Shown: in pieces, positions 1 to 10,268 of the stretch
How the letters are laid out: the number at the start of each line of letters is the position of its first letter
Position numbering within the stretch: the stretch's first letter is position 1
Origin: Epiperipatus broadwayi
Taxonomy: Eukaryota > Onychophora > Udeonychophora > Euonychophora > Peripatidae
NCBI GenBank assembly: GCA_028023455.1
Contig: JAQFVV010000055.1
Location: 5,796,030 to 5,860,029 of the forward strand
Length of the DNA stretch: 64,000 nucleotides
Reading direction: 5' to 3'
The notes under the pieces: model-generated
Database searches by the model: none
What the model saw: only the letters and a program-made list of their open reading frames with translations
What the model was told of the DNA's origin: nothing
Program-made: the position numbers and the translations under genes

Positions 1-2325
1 GATCATATATCAACAGGTATAATTATAAAACAAAAGGGTAAGATTCAGTACGATACTCAGTGATTGTGTATATATTTAAATGTGTGTCTCTAAAATATAA
101 TAAAATCTTCATCATGATGCCAATTTGATTAATGGATAGCTACTTCACCTCTAATTGATTATTAGAGAAAGGAACTCGTTCGCCTGAGCATGACCCGAGT
201 TCAAGAATGAAGTGTCTTTGGCTAGCTTAATATCCATTTCTTCTCACTGCCCCTTTAACAGGATTCACTATTCCAGGCAACTGATATATCCAGTATTCAC
301 AAGCTGGCTGGATGAAGTTATTCAGAAAAATGAGAAAAGAATGCAGAGACACGATACAATTAACAAGTAATACAGTATTAGGAATGCAGTCAAACAACCA
401 TAAATATTAAAGGTTTATTAACATTAATATAGATATACGATCCCATATGTGACTATGCTAGAAAATCCATTATACAGTAACCCCCCTCCTTCTTTTAAAG
501 TCATTAAATTAATTTATATGCGGGTATTATACCCAGCATTTTATTTGTAGAGATGACTAATCAAGAAGTATCATTATGTAACTAATTTATTGCACATAGA
601 TTTGATGAATATTGAATATACAAATATGTGAAAAAGATCGCACTGTACCCCTCTATTACAAATTATAAAAATAATAGACACTTATAAATGCACCTTCCAA
701 TACGTAATTCTTTAATAAGTATATCTGATTTAAATATACATATAGAAATAATTGTGAGGTACTTGTCTAAAAAAAAAAAATCAAATTAATTAGATCCATA
801 TATATACGATATGAATGTCTTTCTTATTGTAATTATAAAAATTAATATAGAGTTCAGTTAAACTAAATGACAATGTTTTCTTTCTCTCTCTCTTTTAAAA
901 ACATTTAATAAGAAAAAACAACTGCGGGAGAAGATCGATGAAAATCTTTTAAAATCAAAAATAACTGTTACAAATTATTCAGAAACGATTTCCGCCTTTA
1001 TATAGCGGGCTGGGGGAAAATAAAAATAAAAGTTTTAACTTATTTAAACTTTATCTTTCCAGCTCCTCCCTTATATATATATTCCACATTACCAATGAAA
1101 TAATAAATTACAAAACTTACATCAATATATATATAACAAGAAAAGAAACAGAACTAGGTTGATCGTTAGAATACATACGTTAACTTTTTAAATATATATA
1201 TAAGGTAATATTAGTTAATACATATTAAGCAGATAATAATATAAAAAAATGACAAATATAAAAATTATCGTCAATGAATATGCACTTATAAGGGTGGCAA
1301 ATTAAGAGTTCATTTTTAGAGGCCTCATGATGCAGTCATTCTTTCTTGACGGCTGTTACGGTCTACATCACGGACGTCTGTGCTCATGTTTCCCATTTAG
1401 ATAGGTCTTTCTTTCCAGTACCAAAGATAGGTAGTTATCAGGCATGATTCTTCAGTCTTCTGCCGGGCTTCATCTCTAGTATAACCTCCAGGGACATAGG
1501 AGGGTGAAAGAAATCTTCTCTGCTCGCACATATCTGAGATTTACCTAGCTGTTAGATGATGGTCACAATTTTTTGAACAAGAAAATTATGATTGTTAGAA
1601 CAGAAAAACTTTAGTTTTTATACTGTTCAACTCTTTTTTTACATTAATTAATTGAAGTCTACCAATACTTCCATTGTTTACAGGCTCTTAAAAGCTTTGT
1701 ATGATTTTACAGTATTATTTAAGAGACAAGAAACGATTTCATATTGCCTCATTTTTCTTAATGGCTCTTAAGTTAAATTTTTAACTTAATCTATTTAAAG
1801 TGCATTGGCTAATTTCTTTATCTGCTGACGCAATACTTTTTTTTTATATTTGCCGATGAAATAATTTATTTTACTTTAAACTTTTTTCCATAGTATATAT
1901 GTGTCTAAATTATATACATTTAAATTTCATTAATGCAATTTATTTTAATATTATATACACACACATATATCATTAATCATTTATTTTAATATCGATGTCT
2001 GTGGTAAAATAAACAGCGAAGGGTGAAGCACACATATATATGGTTATATATATATAGCTTCAATATATATATAAATGGTAGGTTTTCTAACTATTTAAAT
2101 AACATCACAGCTAATCATTCTAGCATGTTTTTTGAAGGTTTAGAAATCTGATCCACTAGGTGAAAATAGTTACACTTGAATTACATATATAAAGGTTCAG
2201 AGGAATTGTCTAATTTTGTGGACCATACATATTTTTTTAAAGAGCGGACTATAAATTGGTATTTTTGATTAATTACAATATATATAATTAATTCCTCCTA
2301 TTTCAGTTTTTCTGTGTTGTGTAAG
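1..2325. other. AT-rich intronic sequence, no gene seen
   Basis: Upstream of the first recognised HDAC8 exon and probably part of the preceding intron. It is very AT-rich with short TA-type simple repeats (for example near 1065-1085, 2030-2075). I looked on the plus strand for the HDAC8 segment before the GGGGY loop and did not find it. No convincing ORF or structured repeat. Confidence 0.5.
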
Positions 2326-2329
2326 ATCG

Positions 2330-2860
2330 AGTAATCATGGTAGTACTTAATAAATTCCTATCTAATGTGTTCTATTCATAATCTACCCAGATTAATTTCT
2401 GGCATGTTGCTTTTATCAGCGTGGATCTGGTAATCTGTATTTTGGGATCTAATGCACTTCTCCTGGCTGAAGAATGTAGATATCTACAGTTATTTAAAAT
2501 CTGAAGACACCTAAATATATAGTTACTGTACTGATGTCAGATCAGCATGACTACACATACAAGTTAGTTTGGATTCAAAATACTAAGATGATTTTAAATT
2601 TTAGACTCCCAATTGATTGAAAAAAAGGGAATAAATGAGTGCTGCTGAAGGAAAGGTGCAGTAGATTAAAAAAGTACCAGTGCCCTAGCGCCACATCCAA
2701 AACTCGTTACTGATGAAAACCCTAAGCCAGAAACTAATCTGAAGATACAGATAGGACATTACTAGATAGGGATATATTAAGCCCTACTGTCTGATATCTA
2801 TTAATTACTCCAGCTTACACCAGATAGCGTAATTGGAATAGGAGTAATAGATTTGCTACT
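2330..2860. repeat. Divergent family A foldback element (subfamily A2)
   Basis: Two arms in opposite orientation, about 2330-2480 and 2660-2850, resemble the family A repeats that recur across the window. The right arm has the plus-strand string CTGATGA, then GCCAGAAACTAATC. The left arm has the complementary string in antisense. Compared with family A the hammerhead-like core is damaged: the cleavage-side triplet reads ATC and stem I is poorly paired. The spacer (2481-2545) resembles a short motif also seen at 12.47 and 62.84 kb. It lies just upstream of the HDAC8 penultimate exon, inside an intron. Confidence 0.55.
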
Positions 2861-3548
2861 TCAAGTAATGCCTGGGCAGAAGTTATGTGATGTTTAGCTG
2901 GTGTTAATATCCAGTGGAGTTTTCTTTAAATCAATGCTATAATTTACAGTATGTGTACCAAGTTTTTTTTTTGTTAGTATCTATTTAGAAATGGGTTTTA
3001 TTTCATTGAAAGAACAAAAAATTGAAATACCGTCTACTATGGTAAAACAAAAATAAATATATGTTCTATATATCAGAGCATAAAATAAATGCAAGGGAGT
3101 CTTGTCTGATAGTTATATGTTTTGGCTAAATGATCAACAATGCATCTCATGCAGTCACTATAGTAATGCCAATATTATCCGTGAAGAACTCAACAACTGG
3201 AATTTCAAAATAAAAAACACAACACACCTCCGTCTTAATGATTTAATTTTAACCATGACATTTTGTTTTAAATCATTGGCTCTTCTATTAGGCCTATATT
3301 ATTTTCTAAAAATATAGAAAGTTTATTGCAAATATATGCTTCATTTGGGCAGTGTTTGTTGGTAGTTTGTTTGGATATGATTTTATTTCGAGTGAGGTCT
3401 TTTGTTATTGGCTGATATTTTTTATTTCTCTTGGTGAATCTTTTTATAAAGAAAAATTTAATTTAAAATTTCTTATAAATTATTATAATTTAAAAATAGC
3501 TAAATATAAAAATCTTTATCTAATTATAGTACTTTTTATGTTTTCAAG

Positions 3549-3643
3549 GAGGTTACCACATGGCTAACGCCGCTCGTTGCTGGTGTTATCTGACGTCAAT
3601 TATCACTAAACGATCTTTAAATTCAGAAATTCCAGAGCACGAG
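3549..3643 (+). CDS. HDAC8: HDAC8 penultimate coding exon (partial gene)
   Basis: Exon of a class I zinc-dependent lysine deacetylase, orthologous by eye to histone deacetylase 8. It starts after the acceptor TTTTCAAG and ends at the donor GAG|GTAATT. Translation gives (G)GYHMANAARCW, then CYLTSIITKRSLNSEIPEHE. This matches the HDAC8 stretch that begins in the GGGGY loop; the Tyr of that loop (Tyr306 in the human enzyme) stabilises the deacetylation transition state. The first codon is split: the exon supplies GA and the previous exon must end in G (phase 1), giving Gly. It ends on a codon boundary, which fits the phase-0 start of the terminal exon at 17047. Upstream exons with the zinc ligands and charge-relay His are outside the window. 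The in-frame ATG at 3560 is an internal Met, not a start. Confidence 0.93.
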
Positions 3644-3842
3644 GTAATTAACTTTTTTTCCCCAATGATTACTAAATTAATTGTTTATTGTGTCAAATTT
3701 AAATGTACAATATATGTGGGTTCGAATCTGAGCCAAATAAACTTTGAACTTTTTTCAATAGGGTTATGATATTTTTTTCCAGATAGTCAACCTAGCTAAC
3801 TATCCAATATCGATCAGTAAATGGATATCTAGTTATTTTTAG

Positions 3843-3900
3843 AGGGAAAAACAGACAGAAAATCACCCAAACTCTTACTAGCTGGCCATTATCAAAACTG
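3843..3900 (+). other. Possible cryptic or alternative exon in HDAC8 intron
   Basis: A 58-base segment lies between a plausible acceptor (TTATTTTTAG) and a strong donor (CTG|GTAAGT). Read in the phase required after the penultimate HDAC8 exon it gives twelve codons and then TAG, so inclusion would truncate the protein before its C-terminal helix. The other two frames are open throughout. There is no homology support. It could be a chance splice-site pair or a poison exon. Confidence 0.2.
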
Positions 3901-4750
3901 GTAAGTACTGCCTGTTTTTTTCCACTTGTATTCTACGCAAAGATAGCTTTGGCCTACAATATTCGGGGGTCGTTATACTTTTTTAAGTGCTGTAAGTCAC
4001 TAGAAAACCCTTATTTCAGACTGATTGTAGTGTTTCCTTGCTCCCCTAAAGAGTGGGGTTGTTCAAGATTGCTTAGCTCTTCAAAGGGCGATTTAAACTT
4101 TTTACCTTTTAGTTACATTTATTATTGATACTATATATAATAACAAAAAAATACTCTCTCTATATAAATCATTATCAGTGGCGTTTTGGCATGGTTTAAT
4201 GCTGTGGTAGATTGGCAGATTCTGGAACCAAAGTTCTATGATTTGTAGCACAGTTCAGTCACTTCTGGTGTTCAAACTTCTTGTAAACTCATGACCAATA
4301 AATTTACACAGTTATTTTTTTTTATAATTAAAATAGTATAAATATGGCTATTACAACTTCTAGAAGAAAAAAATGACAAAAAGAATCAAATTACACTACA
4401 GGTGAGTTATGCAAAACCTCTATAAATATACTGGAGAAATACAAATTTATCAACATATAGAGCATGCTAATCGATTATTCTGTTTATATATTGTGCAACT
4501 CTATCTTTTGCTGCATATTTTTTTTTACGAAAGATTTCAGCATTTTATCCAATCGTAGCTCTCCATTGTATTTTATTCACTATCATGTGTTTCCAATGAA
4601 AGCAATCAATATTGCCTTTTTTTAAGAATGTCTTTGAAATAATTTTTATTATATAAATGTGGTCTGCATCTCACATGAAAACTGCACTCAATTTATTATA
4701 AAATATTTCATACTTCCACTCTAACAAAATTATGATTTTTTTACAATAAT
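3901..4750. other. Unassigned intronic sequence
   Basis: A slightly GC-richer stretch at about 3950-4100 does not match any RNA gene I know; I compared it by eye with spliceosomal snRNAs. The rest is AT-rich with no recognisable repeat. Confidence 0.35.
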
Positions 4751-4751
4751 G

Positions 4752-5140
4752 GAATCAAATATAGGGGATTTGAACTCAGACTTTCAAGCTCTCTTCAGCA
4801 TCCACTCTATCTAATACAACCAATACTCATGACTACACATGTGAAAGAGATAAATGATCTCCAATATACATATTTCGTGCTGAACCGGCACTCATCAGTT
4901 GGTCCTGATCATCATCTCCCACACATATATGTAATCAGTGCTCAGTTTATATTAAGATAGCAACTCTTCACACTTTAATGGACAGGTTTCAATCTACTCC
5001 GCCTTCCAACTCTTCAGCTATCCATATCATTGAAAATATGATGATGGAATGCCCAAATTCCTTGTTATTGCCAATATTGTCATGCCCATGTTGACCTTAA
5101 GTCACTCTGATCCTGTATATATAGGACCTTGTCCATTTAA
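4752..5140 (-). repeat. Family B ribozyme-bearing repeat, near full length
   Basis: Minus-strand copy of the dispersed family also found at 45.8-46.3, 52.8-53.0 and 57.7-58.6 kb. In sense order it has a body starting near GTCAGAGTGACTTAAGGTC, then the hammerhead-like core, then a tRNA-like end with the B-box-like string GAGTTCAAATCCCC at about 4753-4766. It is the most complete single copy in the window and carries the best preserved core. Confidence 0.8.
4856..4910 (-). ncRNA. Hammerhead ribozyme-like motif (family B)
   Basis: Sense order on the minus strand: stem I 5' side ATGATC ... CCAA, then CTGATGA, stem II GTGCCG-GTT-CAGCAC, GAAA, a short AT stem III, cleavage triplet ATA, then stem I 3' side TTGG ... 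GATCAT. All catalytic core positions of a minimal type I hammerhead are present, including a G-C pair closing stem II next to the core. One C.A mismatch sits inside stem II. Activity is inferred, not shown. Confidence 0.72.
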
Positions 5141-5740
5141 ATACACAGAAGAGCAGGATACAGGATGAATTTGTAGATTCTATAGTATCATTTCTAGCAA
5201 ATTGAAGAACGTAATGATTGGTGTTATGATCTTACTGCCTTCTACAAAACGTTCTAAAATGAAATTTTTTGATGCTTTTGTGTAGCGTCCACAGGGTATC
5301 CGATTCTCACTTACATACTATAAATTAGGTAAAATAATACCTGTATACACCCATGCATATACTTACAATAGACAAAACTTGAAAAGAGATGGGTACAATC
5401 AATGGCACAATAAAATTACTTTTTATCAACAATGAAAATATTGTCATTCATAATATTTTTTTTTAAACAAAATATTGAATCAACTTTCGAGTAATTGTTT
5501 AAGATAATCATCATTGAATTATTTGTAACAAATCAGTTTTCATTTGCAAATTGTTTAATCATTTTTTTAAATAAATTCAAAAAAGAAATTTGATTATATT
5601 TTGTCATTTTAAAAAAACTCAACAAGATCAAAAGGAAATTTTTGTTGTGACAGAAAAATTTACTTTTGTAAGAAGATTTTATACTAATTGATTCAGATTT
5701 AACTCTATAAACTTTACGTTTTTCCTTTTTATTGTAATTC
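5140..5740. other. AT-rich intron sequence, nothing recognised
   Basis: Short open frames here are low-complexity Lys/Asn/Phe-rich runs typical of AT-rich DNA. No repeat or motif was recognised. Confidence 0.35.
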
Positions 5741-5744
5741 AATA

Positions 5745-5918
5745 CAGGGCATAGTTCCCTACAAAGGAAAAATTTAATAATTTTACAAATTAACTACAGC
5801 TTTTTAGCACCGCTTTCAACCAGACAGTTTGAATATGACCTACCCGGTTGAAAGCAGTGCTAAGCTGTAATTAATTTGTACAATTGTTAAACTTTTCTTT
5901 ATAGAAAACTATGCTCTG
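5745..5918. mobile_element. Hairpin MITE with TA target-site duplication
   Basis: A 174-base near-palindrome. It begins CAGGGCATAGTT and ends in the complement AACTATGCTCTG, flanked on both sides by TA (5743-5744, 5919-5920). The arms pair almost throughout, meeting at a short centre near 5825-5850 (the GCTTTCAACC / GGTTGAAAGC pair is visible). TIR plus TA duplication fits a non-autonomous Tc1/mariner-type element. No coding capacity. Confidence 0.82.
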
Positions 5919-6206
5919 TATTATATTATTTATGTTTAATTTATAGAAGTCCAGTATTTGACGTCTTTTGGGGAAATTCAATGTGTACTTATATTTAAAT
6001 TGTTTCCTATTTCTGCAATGTTTGTAAAAATACACAGGATTCTTCTATAGATTTATGGAGGAATTAAAACTAATCAATTTAAAACAAAATTAAAATAGCT
6101 AACTCAGTATAAATAAAAATATTATTTAATACATCAATCCAGCTTTCATTCCTTAATGGGATCTTTTCAAGATGTTTCTTTTTACACAAACACATGACCA
6201 TAACCC

Positions 6207-6463
6207 TACAGCAACTTCCTCCAATGGACATTATTTACATTACAATAAATACAATTATTAAAATACATAATTTAAATGTAATTAATAAAATACATATATT
6301 TACATAAAAATGATTAAACTTATTTTGGGGGTAAAAAAAAGGGACTGTAATAAGTTTAATCATTTTTATGTACATATATGTATTTTATTAATTATATTTA
6401 ATGTATATATTTTTTAATAATTATATTTATTGTAAAGTAAATACTGTCTATTGGGGGGAGTTG
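6207..6463. repeat. Large AT-rich hairpin
   Basis: The two halves are inverted copies. CAACTTCCTCCAATGGACA at the left pairs with a TGTCTATTGGGGGGAGTTG end at the right, and ATTAAACTTATT pairs with AATAAGTTTAAT around the centre near 6333. It sits just inside the left arm of the composite element at 6077-7352. Confidence 0.78.
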
Positions 6464-6477
6464 CTCTAGAGTAATTA

Positions 6478-6720
6478 GTCAAGTTATGTAAGGAAGGCAT
6501 AGAAAATATTAGGCATCTATTAATTGAATGTAAATGCTTGAAAGCAGAAAGGATACAAATAATAAAGTTGTGGAAAAATAAATATAAGAAAAGTGATTAT
6601 ACAGAAAGTGGGTTATTGATTTTTATGCTGGGTTTGGGAAAAGATAAGAGGGATTTATATATAAAGGACATGGAGATTGACAAAGACTACATTGTGGAAA
6701 TGGGATGGAGCAGGATATGA
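6478..6720 (+). pseudogene. LINE ORF2 C-terminal zinc-finger fragment, copy 1
   Basis: Translation starting near 6479 gives KLCKEGIENIRHLLIECKC and continues as a Lys-rich tail to a stop at 6718-6720. Together with copy 2 it shows C-x2-C-x8-H-x4-C, the zinc-binding motif found C-terminal to the reverse transcriptase of several LINE clades. The first Cys falls at the truncation edge in this copy. No reverse transcriptase core is present, so it is a 5'-truncated dead fragment followed by its 3' UTR to about 6845. Confidence 0.68.
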
Positions 6721-6848
6721 GAAAACTTAGGATGGGGAATGGAAAGGGAAGGTATAGTGGCTAACAGGTTTCTCTGAGCATTGTTGCTGAGAGACTCCTG
6801 ACTCCATATAAGGAGAAGTCACAATGCATCTCATCACAATGGAAAAAT

Positions 6849-7082
6849 ATGGGTGCTTTAGTCTGCAAGTTGTGTAAGGAAGACATAGAAAATATTAGGC
6901 ATCTGTTAATCGAATGTAAATGCCTGAAAGCAGAAAGGATACAAATAATGAAGTTGTGGAAGAATAAATATGAACAAAGTGATTATACAGAAAACGAGTT
7001 ATTGGTTTTTATGCTGGGTTTGAGAAAAGATAAGGGGGTTTTACACATAAAGGCCATGGAGTTGACAAAGATTATGTTGTAG
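6849..7082 (+). pseudogene. LINE ORF2 C-terminal zinc-finger fragment, copy 2
   Basis: Second tandem copy about 386 bases after the first, starting in frame with VCKLCKEDIENIRHLLIEC, which gives a complete C-x2-C-x8-H-x4-C finger. The frame then runs with a few substitutions relative to copy 1 and ends at 7080-7082. A matching 3' UTR runs to about 7235, where the right inverted arm begins. Minus-strand kin are at 32107-32700. The precise LINE clade cannot be named from this tail. Confidence 0.72.
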
Positions 7083-7649
7083 AAATGGGATGGAGCAGGA
7101 TCGAGAAGAATATGGGAAAACTTGGAGTGGGGAATAGAAAGGGAAGTCAAAGTGACTAACAGGTTTCTCTGGGCATAGCTGCTGAGAGATTCCTGACTCC
7201 GTATAAGTAGAAGTCACAGTGCATCACATCACATATTGTTGTGTAAAAAGAAACATCTTGAAAAGATTCCATTAAGAAATGAAAACTGGATTGATATATT
7301 AAATAATATTTTTATTTATAGTGAGTTGTCTATTTCAATTTTGTTTTATAATTATTTTTAATTTTATATATATAGAAGGCAAGCTTATGGACAAATTTTA
7401 ACATTGAAATTTGATCATTTAAAATATTTATAGAGGATTTTATATCTACATATATTATCATTCTTTTCATATATTTTTTCTGGCGAAAAATCTTTTGATG
7501 GGAGCCTATTGATTGACCTGATAAAAATTATCTTAGCTGAGAAATAACTTTAATTAAAAATATTTTGCTGTCTAATAATTACAGTAAATCCTTTATAAAC
7601 AAAACCTAGTATAAGAATGGTGTAGTGAAAGTTAGCCAATTGTCAACAT

Positions 7650-7990
7650 GGGCATGAAGACACAAATGTTGATACTTTTATTATACTACAGACATATTAT
7701 TCAATTAACTGAGATTTTAAAAGGTATAATTTGATTAGGGGGAAATCTTTAGCTTAATAAATGATTAGTAATAATCATTAATATATTTATCTAAAGTGTG
7801 TGAGATAAAAGTTGTGAGTGCAGAAAGATTGACACTTTTAAATTAACTTGTAATAAAGATAATTTAGAGTTGGATTAGGGATAATCTCTAGTTTAATAAA
7901 TGATTAGTAATAATCATTAATATATTTACTTAAAGTAGTTTGTATTAAAGTTATGACTGCAGAAAGTTTGATGCTTGTAATCAGACTATA
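7650..7990. repeat. Tandem duplication, about 140-base unit
   Basis: The segment beginning GATTAGGG at 7733 recurs at 7873 with the shared core AATAAATGATTAGTAATAATC. Flanking sequence on both sides suggests roughly 2.5 diverged units. The core contains a short palindrome. No coding frame. Confidence 0.72.
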
Positions 7991-8632
7991 GTAATTTCCT
8001 TATAAGCTGAACAAATGATGAAGTCATGGGTGAAAGATACTGGTTCAACATGAAATGCATATCTTGGGTATCATTTTCCTTTTCACATGTCTTTGTTGTT
8101 ATATTTTAGGAATGGGTGATGGTTTAAAATATATCTAAACATATATATAAATAAAGTCAAAACATAACGTGTTACATATGTCTTACTCACTTGAGAAATG
8201 AAACTGGGTGTTGCAAAATATATCCATAGTGAGAGGTTGGTCTGACTTTGGTGTTGATGGATTGATGTGATGGGTTTGAGCTAAGGTAAAGGATACATTG
8301 AAAAAAGCATGGGGTAAAAAGCTTTGCATAGTATTGAAAACAAGAAAAATAGCGAAATTGAAAAATCGTAATCTGAATCTAGTTTTGCTTTTCATTAAAG
8401 AAGTCAGTGACAAGATCGATAGAGAACTTTAGTCCCAACATTAAAAGTTCCATTTTTTTACTAGCAAAATTTTAATAATTATGTATACATCACATGATCA
8501 TTTCTTATGCTTGCTCATAACTGTTATTAAAACAGGCAAAACTCTCCATACAGTAGTGCCACTCAGTGCAAGACAGAGTAATCAATGGATGCCAGAAGGC
8601 TTGTGCATAAAATCCCTATTTAGTACCTATTT

Positions 8633-8691
8633 ATCCAATATCCCCAGACTAGTTTCTGGCTTGTGGCTTTCATCAGTGAGGAGCTTTGGAT
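8633..8691 (-). ncRNA. Hammerhead-like motif, family A left arm
   Basis: Minus-strand order: ATCCAA and TCCTCA (stem I 5' side), CTGATGA, a short stem II hairpin, GAAAC-TA-GTC, then TGGGGA and TTGGAT (stem I 3' side). The inner stem I has six pairs, one of them a G.U, and the outer stem has six Watson-Crick pairs around a small internal loop. Weak points are an A.A apposition where stem II meets the core and a very short stem III. Confidence 0.58.
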
Positions 8692-9026
8692 CTGAAAGCA
8701 CTGCACCTAGATCTTAGGATCTAATGTAACCCTCCAGCAGCCACCTTTTATCCCTACTTACCTATAAAACTATGAGTTTAAAATTGAAAACACAATAATA
8801 GTTTCAAGTTCAGTAGGATAGTGGTGGCTATGGTTATTAAAGAACCAAAGACTTCAAAATGTATGGGTACTGAACTGAGTTCAGACCTATATGAGCTACT
8901 GAGCTTAGATTGAAAATATTATTGTGTTTTCATATTTAAACTCATAGTTTTGTAGTTAAGTAGAGATAAAAGGTGGCGGCTAGAGGGTTGCATTAGATCC
9001 TAAGATCTAGGTGCAGTGCTCTCAGG

Positions 9027-9084
9027 TTCAAGGCTCTTCACTGACGAAGGCCACAAGCCAGAAACTAGTCTGGTGATACTGGAT
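9027..9084 (+). ncRNA. Hammerhead-like motif, family A right arm
   Basis: Same architecture on the plus strand: CTGACGA, stem II GGC-CACAA-GCC, GAAAC-TA-GTC. Stem I has one inner mismatch (TCTTCA against TGGTGA) and a degraded outer part, so this copy is probably weaker than the left arm. Confidence 0.5.
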
Positions 9085-9329
9085 GAGTAGGCACTAGATA
9101 AAGATTTTATGCACAAGTCTTCGGCATCCATTGATTACTCTGGCTTGCACTGAGTGGCACTACTGTATGGAGACTTTTGCTTGTGATTATATATATATAC
9201 AAATCTAAAGACCAAATATTTTTAGAACGTTAAGATATTTATGAAATTTCATGTTTTTGCTACCCAAGATGCATCAAATTGATATATTAGTTAAATAGTT
9301 ATGGAGCATAAAAGTGTTTTTAGACCAAA

Positions 9330-9565
9330 GCCAATTATATCAACTTTTACATCACATTTTTCAGATATATTCTCAATCATGACTTTGATAATACTATACC
9401 AACTGGATAGGAAAAACATTATTTAAGAACTATCAAAGGATCTATTGAAATTCTAAAAAGATCTAACAGTTTAAGCAAGGGCAAAAAAAAAAACCCATGG
9501 TGCATTCCAGTCTTATGGAGATCCATTATTTTATCTCATTCTTCTCCCTCCAGCGATATATTTAA
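9330..9565 (+). pseudogene. Penelope-like element 3' fragment
   Basis: With frame shifts the plus strand encodes HDFDNT, then IKGSIEILKRSN and CIPVLWRSIILS. These match the end of the endonuclease-side region seen in the two Penelope-like copies at 13.3-15.2 kb (DFDNTKI, EILKRP, IPALWRPLI). It is short, frameshifted and without the reverse transcriptase. Confidence 0.62.
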
Positions 9566-9569
9566 AAAA

Positions 9570-10265
9570 TTGGTTGATCCTAAAACGAAAGAAAATACAG
9601 AAATTTCTGTCAATTTCTCCAACTATTAACTGGATAACTATCTGATAGGATATTTTATGTAAAAACTTTAATCCTTACTCAATCTTGTTATTGTTTGAGC
9701 GACAACAATCTTTCAAGATATCAGCCTTGACAAGAATGAATGAGAATTCATTTGATTCATTGGCTGCCTAAGTTCTATGAGAGGAGTTTTGTAACTATGG
9801 ACAAGGATCTTCTTAAAGACTTTAAATAGAATTCTTGGATGGTTGAACAGAAAAATTTTTCAACATGGAGGATCGATACATGGTTTGACCCAAAAGTTTT
9901 TTTAGATTTCATAGATATATACATACATCCACACACAACATATGGCATATTGTGCACACCCACACAAATCTAATCGCATAATGGTTGAAATCTCTCCTAG
10001 TAAAAATAGATTTTAAATGGGTAAATTATTTTAAATATTTTTAAATTAATGATCTTTAAAAGGAAAAATTAATCCATCAAAAGCTGCAGATATTTTATGG
10101 TATGCATGACGCACCTTAGTGAATCCTAATTGTTATCATAATTTTGAGTAGGTGAAGTCTAACTTTCATTGAGAGATTCTTTTTTTTATGAGACCAAATA
10201 TATATTAGTTCAAAAATTAATAAATAAAAAAATAAAATAGTTAAGTCATTCAGGAGATTCTAACT
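9570..10265. other. Unassigned AT-rich intron sequence
   Basis: No recognised repeat or coding segment. The short minus-strand open frame at 9775-9963 has no recognisable motif. Confidence 0.3.
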
Positions 10266-10268
10266 GTA

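Larger units (their letters stand above)
6077..7352. mobile_element. Composite inverted-repeat element carrying LINE fragments
   Basis: About 113-base arms at 6077-6190 and 7240-7352 are inverted copies of each other; both contain the string for GATGTTTCTTTTTACACAA and a TAAATAAAAATATTATTTAAT core. Between them are an AT-rich hairpin (6207-6463) and two tandem copies of a LINE 3' end. It is either a foldback/MITE-like element that acquired LINE sequence, or LINE debris trapped between duplicated inverted flanks. No clear target-site duplication was identified. Confidence 0.68.
8486..9195. mobile_element. Family A foldback element with two hammerhead-like arms
   Basis: Left arm about 8486-8790 and right arm about 8900-9185 are inverted copies. 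Each carries the block from the GGCAAAACTCTCCATACAG terminus through the hammerhead-like core to a CCAGCAGCCACC / GGTGGC block. A 100-base spacer lies between. A transcript from either strand would contain one core in sense and one in antisense, and the whole could fold into a long hairpin. No ORF of transposase type is present. Confidence 0.85.

Noticed and set aside
3352-3567. Open frame of 71 codons before the HDAC8 exon
   Set aside because: Low-complexity AT-rich frame overlapping the exon acceptor in another frame; no family resemblance.
3950-4100. Possible snRNA or other structured RNA
   Set aside because: GC-richer and hairpin-capable, but no match to U1, U2, U4, U5 or spliced-leader features that I could see.
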